Shown: positions 42,322-51,901 of the stretch, in pieces
Layout of the letters: the number at the start of each line of letters is the position of its first letter
Position numbering within the stretch: position 1 is the stretch's first letter
NCBI GenBank assembly: GCA_022760335.1
Contig: JALEGE010000024.1
Span: forward strand, 1 to 64,000
DNA from: Hyphomonadaceae bacterium
GTDB taxonomy: Bacteria > Pseudomonadota > Alphaproteobacteria > Caulobacterales > Hyphomonadaceae
Length of the DNA stretch: 64,000 bases
Direction: 5' to 3'
Made by a program: the position numbers and the translations under genes
Notes under the pieces: generated by a model
Seen by the model: the letters and a program-made list of their open reading frames with translations, nothing else
Told to the model about the DNA's origin: nothing
The model's database searches: none

Positions 42322-43225
42322 GATTTTGCCTTTCGTCCTGACCATGCTGGTCGCAGGCGCGTTGGCAGGTTTTGTCGCCGGTCTGTTCGGGATTGGCGGC
42401 GGTTTTGTCGTGGTGCCGACACTTGCTGCTGTATTTTCATTGCTGGCCGCCGACACTGATGCCGACGCGGTAGACAAGACCATGCACATGGCCATTGGCA
42501 CCTCGCTGGCGACCATTATTTTCACCTCGATCAGATCGGTGCATTCGCACGCCAAGCGGGGCGCGGTCGATTTCGAGATCCTCAAGAGCTGGGCGCCCTA
42601 TGTGGTGATCGGTGTGGCCATCGGTATGGCGTTGGCCCGTTTCATGGACGGGCGCGGGCTGAGCCTGCTCTTCGGCATTGGCGTTTTTGTCATGGCCTGG
42701 CATTTCCTGTTTCCGGTCCTCTCGCGCAGGGCACCGTTGACACCGACCATGCCAACCGGTGTGCTTCGGGGCGGGCTGGGCAGTTTCCTGGGCGGCTTTT
42801 GCGCCTTGCTCGGGATTGGCGGTGGAACGCCAGCCGTCCTGATCATGACACTCAGTGGCCAGCCCATTCACCGCGCCATCGCGACAGCGGCCGGTTTCGG
42901 GACCTTGATCGCCATTCCCGGCGCGATCGGCTCGGTCCTGATCGGACTTGGCGAGGAGGGATTGCCTTATGGCTCGGTCGGCTATGTGAACCTGATCGCG
43001 CTGGCAGGCATTGCCGGCATGAGTGTGCTAACGGCCCCGCTCGGTGTTGCCGTGGCCCACAGTCTGGACCCCGGCCGTCTGCGCCGTGTGTTCGGCATTT
43101 ATTTGCTCGTCACATCCAGTCTCATGCTCTTCAATGCATTCGCACCTGAACGAAACAACGACTCGCCTGCGCTCCCGCACGCAACAGCAATCCAATCGCA
43201 AGGAGGAATTGAAAGTGGCATATGA
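42311..43225 (+). CDS. TSUP (TauE/SafE) family membrane permease
   Basis: GALAGFVAGLFGIGGGFVVVPTLAAVF and GSFLGGFCALLGIGGGTPAVLIMTL duplicated motif. Confidence 0.85.
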   Translation: MLIEILPFVLTMLVAGALAGFVAGLFGIGGGFVVVPTLAAVFSLLAADTDADAVDKTMHMAIGTSLATIIFTSIRSVHSHAKRGAVDFEILKSWAPYVVIGVAIGMALARFMDGRGLSLLFGIGVFVMAWHFLFPVLSRRAPLTPTMPTGVLRGGLGSFLGGFCALLGIGGGTPAVLIMTLSGQPIHRAIATAAGFGTLIAIPGAIGSVLIGLGEEGLPYGSVGYVNLIALAGIAGMSVLTAPLGVAVAHSLDPGRLRRVFGIYLLVTSSLMLFNAFAPERNNDSPALPHATAIQSQGGIESGI

Positions 43226-44372
43226 CATTTCCAGACGCAGGCTCTTCGGGACCGGGCTTGCAGGTCTCGGGCTCGCCGGCTGTGCATCGACCGGCGCGAC
43301 TTCACTTTCCACGGCAACAGAGGCCGCCTTTCCGCCTGGCGCGGCAGAGCCGGACATATTCGGCCCGCCCGCAGGTCTCGCCATGCTGGCGCGCAACGAA
43401 AATCCGTATGGTCCGGCACCTTCGGCTCTGAGCATGCTCAGCAAGGCGGCGGAAAAGGGGGCCTATTATACCTCCTTTGAAGCCATGGAGACCTTGGCGT
43501 CGCTGATCGCTGAGCGCCATGGGCTGGAGCCCGAGCAGATTGTGGTTACGACGGGGTCCGGAGAGGCGCTGAGCGCACTGGCGCTGATGTATGGGCCGAA
43601 CGGACCGATTGTGGCCCCACGGCTGTTCTGGGACACGACCGCACTTTACGCCGCCAATCTGGGCCTTGCCAACATCCAGCGCGTCGCACTGACGCCAGAT
43701 ATGGGGATCGACCTGCCTGCTATCGAGGCCGCTGTCACGGCTGAAACCGGGATGGTGCAATTGTGCAATCCCAACAATCCGACAGCGCTCGTTCTGCCCG
43801 GAGAGACCATCCGTCCCGCCGTGGCGCGGATGTCGGAAAAGACAACCGTCGTGGTCGACGAGGCTTATATCGAACTGGCCGACGATCCGGCCGGAACCAC
43901 TTGCATTCCATTGGTGAAGGAAGGCAAGGACGTCATTATCACCCGCACCTTCTCGAAGATCTACGGCATGGCCGGCATTCGCGTTGGCTATACAATCTCA
44001 TCGGCCGAGACAGCTGAGAAGATCCGCGCGACGGCCATGTCCTGGACCCCATCGACCTCCTTTGCCGCAGCGATAGGCTGCTATGACGACGAGGCATTCC
44101 TGCACATGTCGCGGCGCAAGATTGTCGAGGCAAGAGAGATGGTGACAACAACCCTGGATACGCTTGGGCTGACCTATCTGCCCTCGCAGACAAACTTCGT
44201 GTATTTCCAGAGCGGCAAACCCGCCAATGATGTGCAGGCGGCCCTGCTCGAAAAGCAAATCGCCATCCGCGGACAATATATGGATTACACGTCCTGGAGC
44301 CGCGTCTCCATGGGCAAACTGGAGGATGTTGAACGATTCTGCCGCGCCTTGCCCGCGGTGATCGGTGCATAG
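43215..44372 (+). CDS. Histidinol-phosphate aminotransferase-like class I/II PLP enzyme with Tat-type signal
   Basis: GTG start; SRRRLFGTGLAGLGLAGC Tat/lipobox-like N-terminus; LARNENPYGPAPSALSML, LCNPNNPTALVLPG, VVVDEAYIELA, RTFSKIYGMAGIRVGYTIS. Confidence 0.85.
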   Translation: MAYDISRRRLFGTGLAGLGLAGCASTGATSLSTATEAAFPPGAAEPDIFGPPAGLAMLARNENPYGPAPSALSMLSKAAEKGAYYTSFEAMETLASLIAERHGLEPEQIVVTTGSGEALSALALMYGPNGPIVAPRLFWDTTALYAANLGLANIQRVALTPDMGIDLPAIEAAVTAETGMVQLCNPNNPTALVLPGETIRPAVARMSEKTTVVVDEAYIELADDPAGTTCIPLVKEGKDVIITRTFSKIYGMAGIRVGYTISSAETAEKIRATAMSWTPSTSFAAAIGCYDDEAFLHMSRRKIVEAREMVTTTLDTLGLTYLPSQTNFVYFQSGKPANDVQAALLEKQIAIRGQYMDYTSWSRVSMGKLEDVERFCRALPAVIGA

Positions 44373-44884
44373 ATCGGCTGCCCCGGCATCCGGAAGACAG
44401 CTCCGGATGCCGGTGGAAGTTGAATATCGACCCCGCCTCTAGCAGCAAATATTGCCAAACTCGTCAGGCGGCGAGGTGCCCGCGACACTCTGTGAGGGCG
44501 GCGCTTGTAGTGACTTGAACCTGGTGCGCAGCGCTCGATGCATCTCCAATGATTGAAAAGATCGCGGGAGAGGCATGGGGCGCGCTTTCCTGTTTGTCTC
44601 CGTATCGCTTCGCTCAGATGAGACGCGCTCATGGCTGTAGAGCTGCTGCAGCCCTGAGCGCGATCCATGTGAGGGCGAAGCCCGATACGGGATCAAAACA
44701 AAGACTCAGCCCTGAGCGCGATCCATCGCGAAGGGCGCCAGGTCGAAGTGGGGATCCAACAAGGAAAACCGGCCCTCGTCCTTCGACTTCGCTCAGGATG
44801 AGGGCTGTGATGTAGCAAGCTAAACACAACCGGCTCCAGCTGAGCCGTGCCGCCATGTTCGGCCAAGCCAAATCCCAGAAATGG

Positions 44885-44921
44885 AAACAGGGGAACAGCT
44901 AAGGCCGTTCCCCTGTTTTTT
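44885..44921 (+). terminator. Rho-independent terminator-like hairpin
   Basis: aaacaggggaac / gttcccctgtttttt inverted repeat followed by a T tract. Confidence 0.7.
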
Positions 44922-44971
44922 AGTACTATGGCAGAGAATCTTGCGCTACTTTTAGCAGCACATGCCACACT

Positions 44972-47632
44972 TTAGAATTCGGCGCTGACGCGGGCATAGT
45001 AGAAGCCACCCTGCCAATCGACGATCAGCCCCGATTCATAGACCCGGCCACAGCAGGCATCGCCGATCGATTTGTCGGCCTCATCGGGATATTCGTCAAA
45101 GACGTTACGCGCTCCCAGAGACAGCTTGACCAGGTCCGTCGCCTGCCAGCTACCTTCAAGGTCGATCATTACGACCGGATCGTACTCCTGGATGTTGCCA
45201 TCCGCACCGCCGCTGTCGGAATTCTCGTGGCTGCCATAATAATTGGCGCGCCCGAGAACGGTGAATGATCCGAACTCATGTGTCGCCGTGATTGCGCTAC
45301 GCCACTTCGGATCATAATTCTCGAAATCATAGCGGCTTTCGGCATTGAAGAGATCCGTCACATCGCCGTCGAACTCGGTTTGGTTATAGTTCAGCGACCC
45401 GACGAAGCTGGTGTTCGAGCCGTCATAGAATGAGGTCGAGTAGGTTCCCACAACATCAACACCTTGCGTTGTCGTGTCGAAGGCATTGGTGAAGTAGAAT
45501 ACACCGCCGATCGATTCCGCGCCGACAACACCGGCATCGACCAAAGCGACATAGTTGTCATACGCCACTCCAGTGGTTGGATCAGAGGAGACGTCCTGGG
45601 TCGAGATGGCGTTCACACGGTCTTCGAGGTCGATCTGGTAGGCGTCCACCGTCAACGTGAAGGCATCCCAGTTGGTCGTTAAGCCAAGTGTGTAGTTGGT
45701 CGACTTTTCAGGCTCCAGCGGCGTCGCACCGAGGGCCTGGGCAACCGGGCCGCCGGCCGGGAAGAGGCCGGTCGCGACCGGGAAGCCGTTCGGCAGGCGG
45801 GTCGAGACATTGGTCGTACCCTGCTGTCCGGGCGTCGGAGCCCGGAACCCGGTACCAACTGACCCGCGAACCGCGAAGTTCGGCGTGAACTCATACCGGC
45901 CAGCGACCTTCCAGACCACTTCGGAATCGAAGTCCGAATAATCCTCAAACCGCACCGCGCCCTGCAGGAAGAGGGCATCCGTCACATCCGCGCTGACATC
46001 GATATAGGCGGCATAGGAATCACGGGTGTATTCGCCCGAAAATTCCGGCGAGTAACCCGGGAAACCATTCGAGCCGACCCCGACCACCCGGTAAACCGGC
46101 TCAAGCCCGGGGATGCCGTCGTCTTCAATGCCATCTCCGTCCGAATCGTTCTCGGTGTAGTTGGCACAGTCCAGGTCAGCGATCCCGGCACCGGCAGCTG
46201 TCGGCAAGTAGGTATCGGTACAGAAATCCCAGGGATCCACACCGGCATAAGGGCCTGCCGCATAGGAGGCCATATCCCCACCAACCAGTTCGTAGGATTC
46301 ATCCATATAACTGAGACCGAACGCGAAAAGCAGCGGGCTGGAAAACCCTACTTCAAAGGACTGGCCGAAATCCGCCTGGAACTGGAGTTCCTCGTTGATC
46401 AGATCGCCGGGATTGAAGCTCGTTGGCGACATGTTGCCGAGAGACGGGTTTACCGTATTCTTCAGCGTGTAGGAGATCTCATTCGAGCCGAAGCGGCCGG
46501 ATAAATCCCAGGTGAAGCCACCTTCGGTCTCCCCCTTGATCCCGCCAAGCAGGGAGTAGTCCGTCACCTCACCGAAAAAGCGCGGCGTGAAACCGCCTGG
46601 AAAGAAGAATAGCGGCGACCATAGCGAACCATCCTCGAGGCGGAGATTCTCAATCGTGCCATTTCCGGGAAAACGGTAGAAGAAGCTGCCATCGGCTTCC
46701 GATGTCGAATAGTTTCCGAAGCTGTAGAGTTCAGCAAAGCCCAGATCATAGCCGGCATTGTAGAACAGCCGGAAGCCGCTGGATTCCGGCTGCCCCCAAG
46801 GCTGGACGACGTCGCCGAAACCGATATTCGCGTCCGGCAGGCCGGCCGTATAGGTGTCGATGTCATAGCCGGCCACCATGGTGTTGATCGGACCTGGAAA
46901 GGCCGGGTTATTCGGATCGGTACAGGCCCAGAGTTCGCAATAGGGCTCTGACCGGCTCGTCGCCTCGGCATCGGAGTATTCGGCCGAAATACTGAGGAAG
47001 CCGTCCTCACCAATTGGCAGGCCGATATTGCCGGCCACGATGTACTCCGTGCCGTCGCCTTCATAGTACTGGCCAGTTTGAGCCGTTAGCGTAACGCCTT
47101 CGGCATTGTCCTTCAGGATGAAATTGATGACACCGGCAATGGCGTCGGAGCCATACTGAGCAGCTGCACCATCGCGCAGAACTTCAACGGATTTGAGCGC
47201 CGTGGACGGGATGGTCGCAAGGTCAGGACCCTGCGTGCCGGATCCGCCAATCGACACCAGAGCCGCACGATGGCGCCGCTTGGAGTTGACAAGCACAAGA
47301 GTCTTGTCGGTCGGCAGGCCGCGCAGCGAGGCTGGACGGATGAAGGTACCGCCATCCGATATAGGCTGGCGGGCCAGCGTATAGGACGGCACGAGCGTCT
47401 TCAGGACATCATTGGTATCGATGAATGAAACAGCATCAATCGCCTCTTCGTTGAAGACGTCGATTGGTACCGGACTATCAGAGACTGTGCGCGGCTGACC
47501 GCGACCGCCGGTGACGACAATGGTCTCCTGTACGGATTCTTCATCCGCAGGAGCCTGTTGTGCGTGTACCGGACTGGCAAAGGCAGCTGCGGCGATACCG
47601 CAGAGCAGGATACACTTGAATGAACTTCGCAT
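44972..47632 (-). CDS. TonB-dependent receptor
   Basis: 886 aa; signal peptide, plug domain with LVNSKRRHRAALVSIGGSG and YGSDAIAGVINFIL, C-terminal aromatic YYARVSAEF. Confidence 0.9.
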   Translation of the reverse strand: MRSSFKCILLCGIAAAAFASPVHAQQAPADEESVQETIVVTGGRGQPRTVSDSPVPIDVFNEEAIDAVSFIDTNDVLKTLVPSYTLARQPISDGGTFIRPASLRGLPTDKTLVLVNSKRRHRAALVSIGGSGTQGPDLATIPSTALKSVEVLRDGAAAQYGSDAIAGVINFILKDNAEGVTLTAQTGQYYEGDGTEYIVAGNIGLPIGEDGFLSISAEYSDAEATSRSEPYCELWACTDPNNPAFPGPINTMVAGYDIDTYTAGLPDANIGFGDVVQPWGQPESSGFRLFYNAGYDLGFAELYSFGNYSTSEADGSFFYRFPGNGTIENLRLEDGSLWSPLFFFPGGFTPRFFGEVTDYSLLGGIKGETEGGFTWDLSGRFGSNEISYTLKNTVNPSLGNMSPTSFNPGDLINEELQFQADFGQSFEVGFSSPLLFAFGLSYMDESYELVGGDMASYAAGPYAGVDPWDFCTDTYLPTAAGAGIADLDCANYTENDSDGDGIEDDGIPGLEPVYRVVGVGSNGFPGYSPEFSGEYTRDSYAAYIDVSADVTDALFLQGAVRFEDYSDFDSEVVWKVAGRYEFTPNFAVRGSVGTGFRAPTPGQQGTTNVSTRLPNGFPVATGLFPAGGPVAQALGATPLEPEKSTNYTLGLTTNWDAFTLTVDAYQIDLEDRVNAISTQDVSSDPTTGVAYDNYVALVDAGVVGAESIGGVFYFTNAFDTTTQGVDVVGTYSTSFYDGSNTSFVGSLNYNQTEFDGDVTDLFNAESRYDFENYDPKWRSAITATHEFGSFTVLGRANYYGSHENSDSGGADGNIQEYDPVVMIDLEGSWQATDLVKLSLGARNVFDEYPDEADKSIGDACCGRVYESGLIVDWQGGFYYARVSAEF

Positions 47633-47982
47633 TGAATTTCCCCGGATTTTGCAGGATTCCGACTGTGGGAAGCGTCATAAGTTCAGCCGCAATGCAGCCC
47701 TGAGCAGGCTGTCATTGTGGCGACATACGAGCCGTACAGTCGTTGATTGAACAAGATTTGATCTCAAACCGGCACGCTTAGCGTTTAAGCGTCCTGTGGC
47801 CCCTCAATGAGCCCGGTTTATGGTTCGCCGTTGAACGCTGCCAATCGAGACGAATGTAACGCATGCGTAAATAAGGCGGCTGTTACAGATGAACTGCTTT
47901 TACTGCTTCAGCCTAAGTTTTGTGCGTCGCAACATAATGCAGGGTCAGAATTCTCGCAGTCGCGAATGCCGACAAGCATGTC

Positions 47983-48630
47983 TCAGTTCTGATCCCGATA
48001 TGATCTGGCAGTTCCGGCGAGGCCAATGACCGTCTTGGCAATGTCGAGCACGGTTCGCCCCTGCGTCATGGCCAGCCGTCGCATAGTCTCATAGGCATCT
48101 GCTTCCCTCAGACCTTGCTGTTCCATGAGCAAGCCCTTTGCACGTTCTATGGTCTTGCGCGCGGACAGTGCATTTTTCGACTCGATGACTTCCTTCTGCA
48201 GGGCGGACAAGATCCGGTACCGCTCAAGCGCTGCCTCACAGATCAATGCAATTCTGTCGGGAGCCAGGCCGGCAACGACAAAGGCGCTGGCACCTTTACG
48301 TACATACTGGCCGACCGCAGTGGAGGATGCACTGTCGACGAAGATCACGACAGGCAGTGTCAGTGCATTGACAATGGTTTCGAAAGCCCTGGCAAAATCG
48401 TCAGCAGGTCTGTCAGCACCGAGAATGACAAGGTCTGCGGCACTTTTTTGCGCCTGGTTGATGATGATACCGGGTTCCAGTCGATCGATGACAAAAACCG
48501 CGCGTACGGCATCAAGTCCCGATACAAGAACCTGCCGGCGTACTTCTGTGGGATCGGCCACAAGCACGGTCTTGTCCGACAAGGCTCGTTGATCGAGCGG
48601 GATTTCCGGAGGTGTGTGCATCGGTTGCAA
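47983..48630 (-). CDS. ANTAR-domain response regulator (second NasT-like protein)
   Basis: C-terminal KTIERAKGLLMEQQGLREADAYETMRRLAMTQGRTVLDIAKTVI, ANTAR signature. Confidence 0.85.
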   Translation of the reverse strand: MQPMHTPPEIPLDQRALSDKTVLVADPTEVRRQVLVSGLDAVRAVFVIDRLEPGIIINQAQKSAADLVILGADRPADDFARAFETIVNALTLPVVIFVDSASSTAVGQYVRKGASAFVVAGLAPDRIALICEAALERYRILSALQKEVIESKNALSARKTIERAKGLLMEQQGLREADAYETMRRLAMTQGRTVLDIAKTVIGLAGTARSYRDQN

Positions 48631-48799
48631 GTCTTGTTGAGGTCACTCAAGAAATCGTCACCGCTTCATATTGGAAAGCCCTTTTCGCACCACGATGATT
48701 GGGAAATTGAACATTGACAATTTTATGTTCACTGTTGCCAGTACAACAGTCAGCGGTATTTTCATGTGCCAACGATACAGGACGTATAAGGATCGTTTC

Positions 48800-49032
48800 A
48801 AAGAGGGCAGAAGAACATGCTCCGTCGCTCATGTCTCGCTGGAAAACGCAGAGGCCTATGCGATCTGGGTCGGCGCAGCCTGCCCGACCCCGAAGCGGAG
48901 TATGAATATGCCGCGCGCGCTGGACGTGTCGGCGCTGACTATGCCCGGGGTGATGGTCTGACGCCCGGCGGCCAGCACAGAGCCAATACCTGGCACGGCG
49001 TTTTCGCCTTCGTGGTCTATGGCGCGCGTTGA
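48800..49032 (+). pseudogene. Frameshifted fragment of a formylglycine-generating enzyme/sulfatase-modifying-factor-like domain
   Basis: Two frames together read VAHVSLENAEAYAIWVGAACPTP... and DPEAEYEYAARAGRVGADYARGDGLTPGGQHRANTWHGVF, matching the FGE pattern P-V-x-H-V-S-W-x-D-A-x-A-Y-x-x-W...P-T-E-A-E-W-E-Y-A-A-R-G-G...N-x-W-x-G-x-F. Confidence 0.7.
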
Positions 49033-49225
49033 AGGGCGCCTCTCCTGACAGCGCCTTCGATTTTGAACTTCACCCACCTGCTTGTAGTGCGCCCCAGAAC
49101 TGGTCGTTGTTGCTATGGAATTGATAAGGTCTCACCTTTGGTGTTTGCTCTGCAAGAATTCCTTCAGCAACGGAATTCCGGTTGGCTTGAGTCACCGCTG
49201 ATCCATCACGCCCCGGGGATTATCC

Positions 49226-51787
49226 GTGTTCAACTGGCCTGGAAAATCCAATAGCGACGAGATGTTTCATCCAGCGGCGCTGCACATGCTGGATGTCGGC
49301 GCCTGCGCACTGGAGCTTGGCTTCCCACGCCAGGTTCGGGATCTGGGGGACGAGGTCTGCAATGCGCTCGGCCTTCTCATCGCCGTGCACGACCTTGGTA
49401 AATTCTCGAATGCGTTTCGGTCACAAATACGCGATGGGGCACGACCGCCATCATGGGCGCGCCATTGGGAACTCAGCGATGTGCTTTTTGATGAACATGA
49501 CGCCCTCTTTGCGGAGGCCTTCAATCAGCACCCCAAAGACTCCGGAACGCTCGGCCGCCGACATCGGAGCGTTCGCAAGCAATTCTACAAAGCCGTGGCC
49601 TGGCACCACGGGCGCGTTTCCAGTGGGGGAGAACACTCCGCCCAGCTGAAGTATATCGGCGAAGATGCGCTTGCCGATTCGAAGGGGTTCCTTGAGCTGG
49701 CCATACCGCTGTTCGGTGGCATGGACTTGTCCAGGCTGGAGCTGGCACAGGCGAAAACGCTGTCCTGGCTTGTGAACGGACTGACCTCACGCGCGGACTG
49801 GCTCGCCTCAAATACCACTTGGTTTCCCTTTCAGACCGAGCCCATTGCGCTTGATACGTACTGGAACATCGCCCGTGAGCGCGCCCGCATCGCAGCAAGG
49901 GAATCCGGCCTGGCAGGCGCATCGCCATCGGCGTCTCTTAGCGGGAGCACGCTGGTCGGTGGGCACGAACTTCGGCCCATGCAGGCCGCCGTGGAGGCGG
50001 CCGAGTTGCCTGATGGCCCCGTCCTCGCCCTGATTGAGGATGCGACCGGGTCGGGCAAGACGGAGGCGGCGTTGATGCTCGCCCATCGCATGATGCAGGC
50101 GGGCAAAGGAAAGGGGCTGTTCTTCGCCCTGCCGACAACTGCAACGGCCGATAGCATGTTCGCCAGGATGGAAGGTCAGGTCCGATCGCTGTTCGATGGC
50201 ACGCCATCGCTCTCCCTTGCTCATGGCAGGGCCTGGCTGAACGACAGATTTGCAGAACTGAAAGGTGCCCGGGTGAGCGGATCTCCCGAAGCCTCGTGCG
50301 CAGAATGGCTGGCGGCTGACCGCCGCCGGGCGCTTTTCGCCGAAATTGGCGTGGGGACGGTGGACCAGGCTCTTATGGGCGTCCTTCCGACACGTTTCCA
50401 GGCGATGCGACTGGCCGCGCTCTCTGAACGGATCATCATTGTCGATGAAGCTGCCTTTGGTCCTTATATGGCGCGGGAGGCGGAAGCGCTGCTTGAAGCG
50501 CAGGCGGCGTTCGGCGGTTCCGCGATAGTCATGACGGCGACCCTGCCGCTAGCCCTGCGCAAGAGATATGCCGCGAGCTTTGCGCGTGGGGCGGACGCGG
50601 CCGTTAAGGACCTGGATGATGCGAGTTGGCCAGCGCTCAGCCTCGTATCGAAGCACGGTGTTTCCCAGACATCCGTGACGCCAGTCTCGGCTACGTGTCG
50701 ATCGGTCAAGGTTCGACGGCTTGCCGATCGGGAAGCCGCACTGAACTTGCTTGCTGATGCGGCCAGCAAGGGTGCGGCCTGCATCTGGGTGCGAAACGCG
50801 GTGGACGAGGCGGTCGATGCGACCCTGGCGCTCCGGGCACGGGGTATCGAGGCCGACCTCCTCCATGCCCGCTTCACCCTGTATGACAGGGCCAAGCGGG
50901 AGGCCGATATGCTGCGGCTTTATGGCAAGGACCGCGCGCCACGCCCTGGGCGCGTTCTGGTCGCAACGCAGGTCATCGAAAGCTCGCTTGACCTCGATGC
51001 CGACGTGATGGTCAGCGATCTGGCCCCCATGGACAGTCTGATCCAGCGCGCAGGCCGGCTTTGGCGGCACATGGACAGACGCCCGGCCGATGAGCGCGCG
51101 ACAGCCAAGTCGGTTCTCCACATCCTGTCACCTGATCCTGGCATGGTCACCTCGAACTGGCTTGAACCCACGCTTGGAAAGGGCGCCTGGGTCTATCCAG
51201 CCGATCACCAGTGGCGCACGGCAAACATGCTGTTTCGTGAAGGCGAGATCAGGACGCCGGAACGGTTGCGATCGCTGATGGAGGCTGTCTATGGAGAGGA
51301 AGGCGACATTGCCGAAATGCCTGAACGGCTTTGCGCGGCCGAACAGGAAGCCGAAGGCCAACGGTTCGGTGAACGCAGCTCTGCGAACATGAACGTGATC
51401 GAGCTGTCGAGAGGCTTTTCCTCGGTCAGCAATGGCCTCAGCCAGGATGACCCGGCTGTCGGCACGCGGCTGGGCGAACCCCAGATACCTCTGAAGCTTT
51501 ACCGGATGGAGGCCGATGGGCCGGTCTGGTGGTCGGGCCGCGCAGGCCGCCGCGATGAGGCGCTGAGCACGATCCAGCTTCGCGAGACCCTGTTTAACCG
51601 GAACATCGGTGCGGACCAGCGCGGTACGATCCCGGGCGAAGCCGAACCGCTGGTGGCAGACTGGAAAGACTGGCAGCGCGCCGAAGGCCTCGTGGCGCGG
51701 GTGAATGACGATGGCAGCCTGGAAGGGCTGCCGGGCTTGCATTATTCGCCGGAGGCTGGTTTAAATGTGGTCCCGTTATCGGGCTGA
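49226..51787 (+). CDS. cas3: Type I-E CRISPR-associated helicase/nuclease Cas3
   Basis: HD domain (FHPAALHMLDVGACAL...AVHDLGKFSNAFRS), helicase EDATGSGKTEAALMLAHRM, IIVDEAAFGPYM, TQVIESSLDLDADVMVSDLAPMDSLIQRAGRLWRH; GTG start. Confidence 0.95.
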   Translation: MFNWPGKSNSDEMFHPAALHMLDVGACALELGFPRQVRDLGDEVCNALGLLIAVHDLGKFSNAFRSQIRDGARPPSWARHWELSDVLFDEHDALFAEAFNQHPKDSGTLGRRHRSVRKQFYKAVAWHHGRVSSGGEHSAQLKYIGEDALADSKGFLELAIPLFGGMDLSRLELAQAKTLSWLVNGLTSRADWLASNTTWFPFQTEPIALDTYWNIARERARIAARESGLAGASPSASLSGSTLVGGHELRPMQAAVEAAELPDGPVLALIEDATGSGKTEAALMLAHRMMQAGKGKGLFFALPTTATADSMFARMEGQVRSLFDGTPSLSLAHGRAWLNDRFAELKGARVSGSPEASCAEWLAADRRRALFAEIGVGTVDQALMGVLPTRFQAMRLAALSERIIIVDEAAFGPYMAREAEALLEAQAAFGGSAIVMTATLPLALRKRYAASFARGADAAVKDLDDASWPALSLVSKHGVSQTSVTPVSATCRSVKVRRLADREAALNLLADAASKGAACIWVRNAVDEAVDATLALRARGIEADLLHARFTLYDRAKREADMLRLYGKDRAPRPGRVLVATQVIESSLDLDADVMVSDLAPMDSLIQRAGRLWRHMDRRPADERATAKSVLHILSPDPGMVTSNWLEPTLGKGAWVYPADHQWRTANMLFREGEIRTPERLRSLMEAVYGEEGDIAEMPERLCAAEQEAEGQRFGERSSANMNVIELSRGFSSVSNGLSQDDPAVGTRLGEPQIPLKLYRMEADGPVWWSGRAGRRDEALSTIQLRETLFNRNIGADQRGTIPGEAEPLVADWKDWQRAEGLVARVNDDGSLEGLPGLHYSPEAGLNVVPLSG
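51737..51765 (+). promoter_or_regulatory. Weak sigma70-like promoter candidate inside the cas3 3' end, upstream of the crRNA-like element
   Basis: TTGCAT-N17-TTTAAA. Confidence 0.3.
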
Positions 51788-51821
51788 CCCAGTATGTCTG
51801 GGAGTCGCTTCGACAGTGGCT

Positions 51822-51882
51822 GTGTAGTCCCCCGCAACGCGGGGCTAAGGTATGTCTGGGAGTTCAAGAGGGTTGACAAAGC
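51822..51882 (+). ncRNA. crRNA-like element: degenerate CRISPR repeat with intact Cas6e-type hairpin plus spacer-like tail
   Basis: gtgtagtcCCCCGCaacGCGGGGctaaggta compared with array repeat gtgtcCCCCGCacctGCGGGGctgaaccg: identical 6-bp stem, loop one nt shorter, altered 8-nt handle. Isolated, ~6.3 kb upstream of the array, between cas3 and cas8e. Confidence 0.6.
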
Positions 51883-51901
51883 CTGACCTCAGGCGTAAAC
51901 A
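51873..51901 (+). promoter_or_regulatory. Candidate sigma70-like promoter for the cas8e-cas2 operon or a leader RNA
   Basis: TTGACA (51873-51878), 17-nt spacer containing the CCTGA-CC-TCAGG inverted repeat, TAAACA (51896-51901). Confidence 0.5.

Noticed and set aside
49211-49224. CCCCGGGG palindrome followed by attatccg just before the cas3 start, superficially like a repeat end
   Set aside because: Only an 8-bp palindrome with no loop and no array-repeat flanks; too little similarity to the CRISPR repeat.
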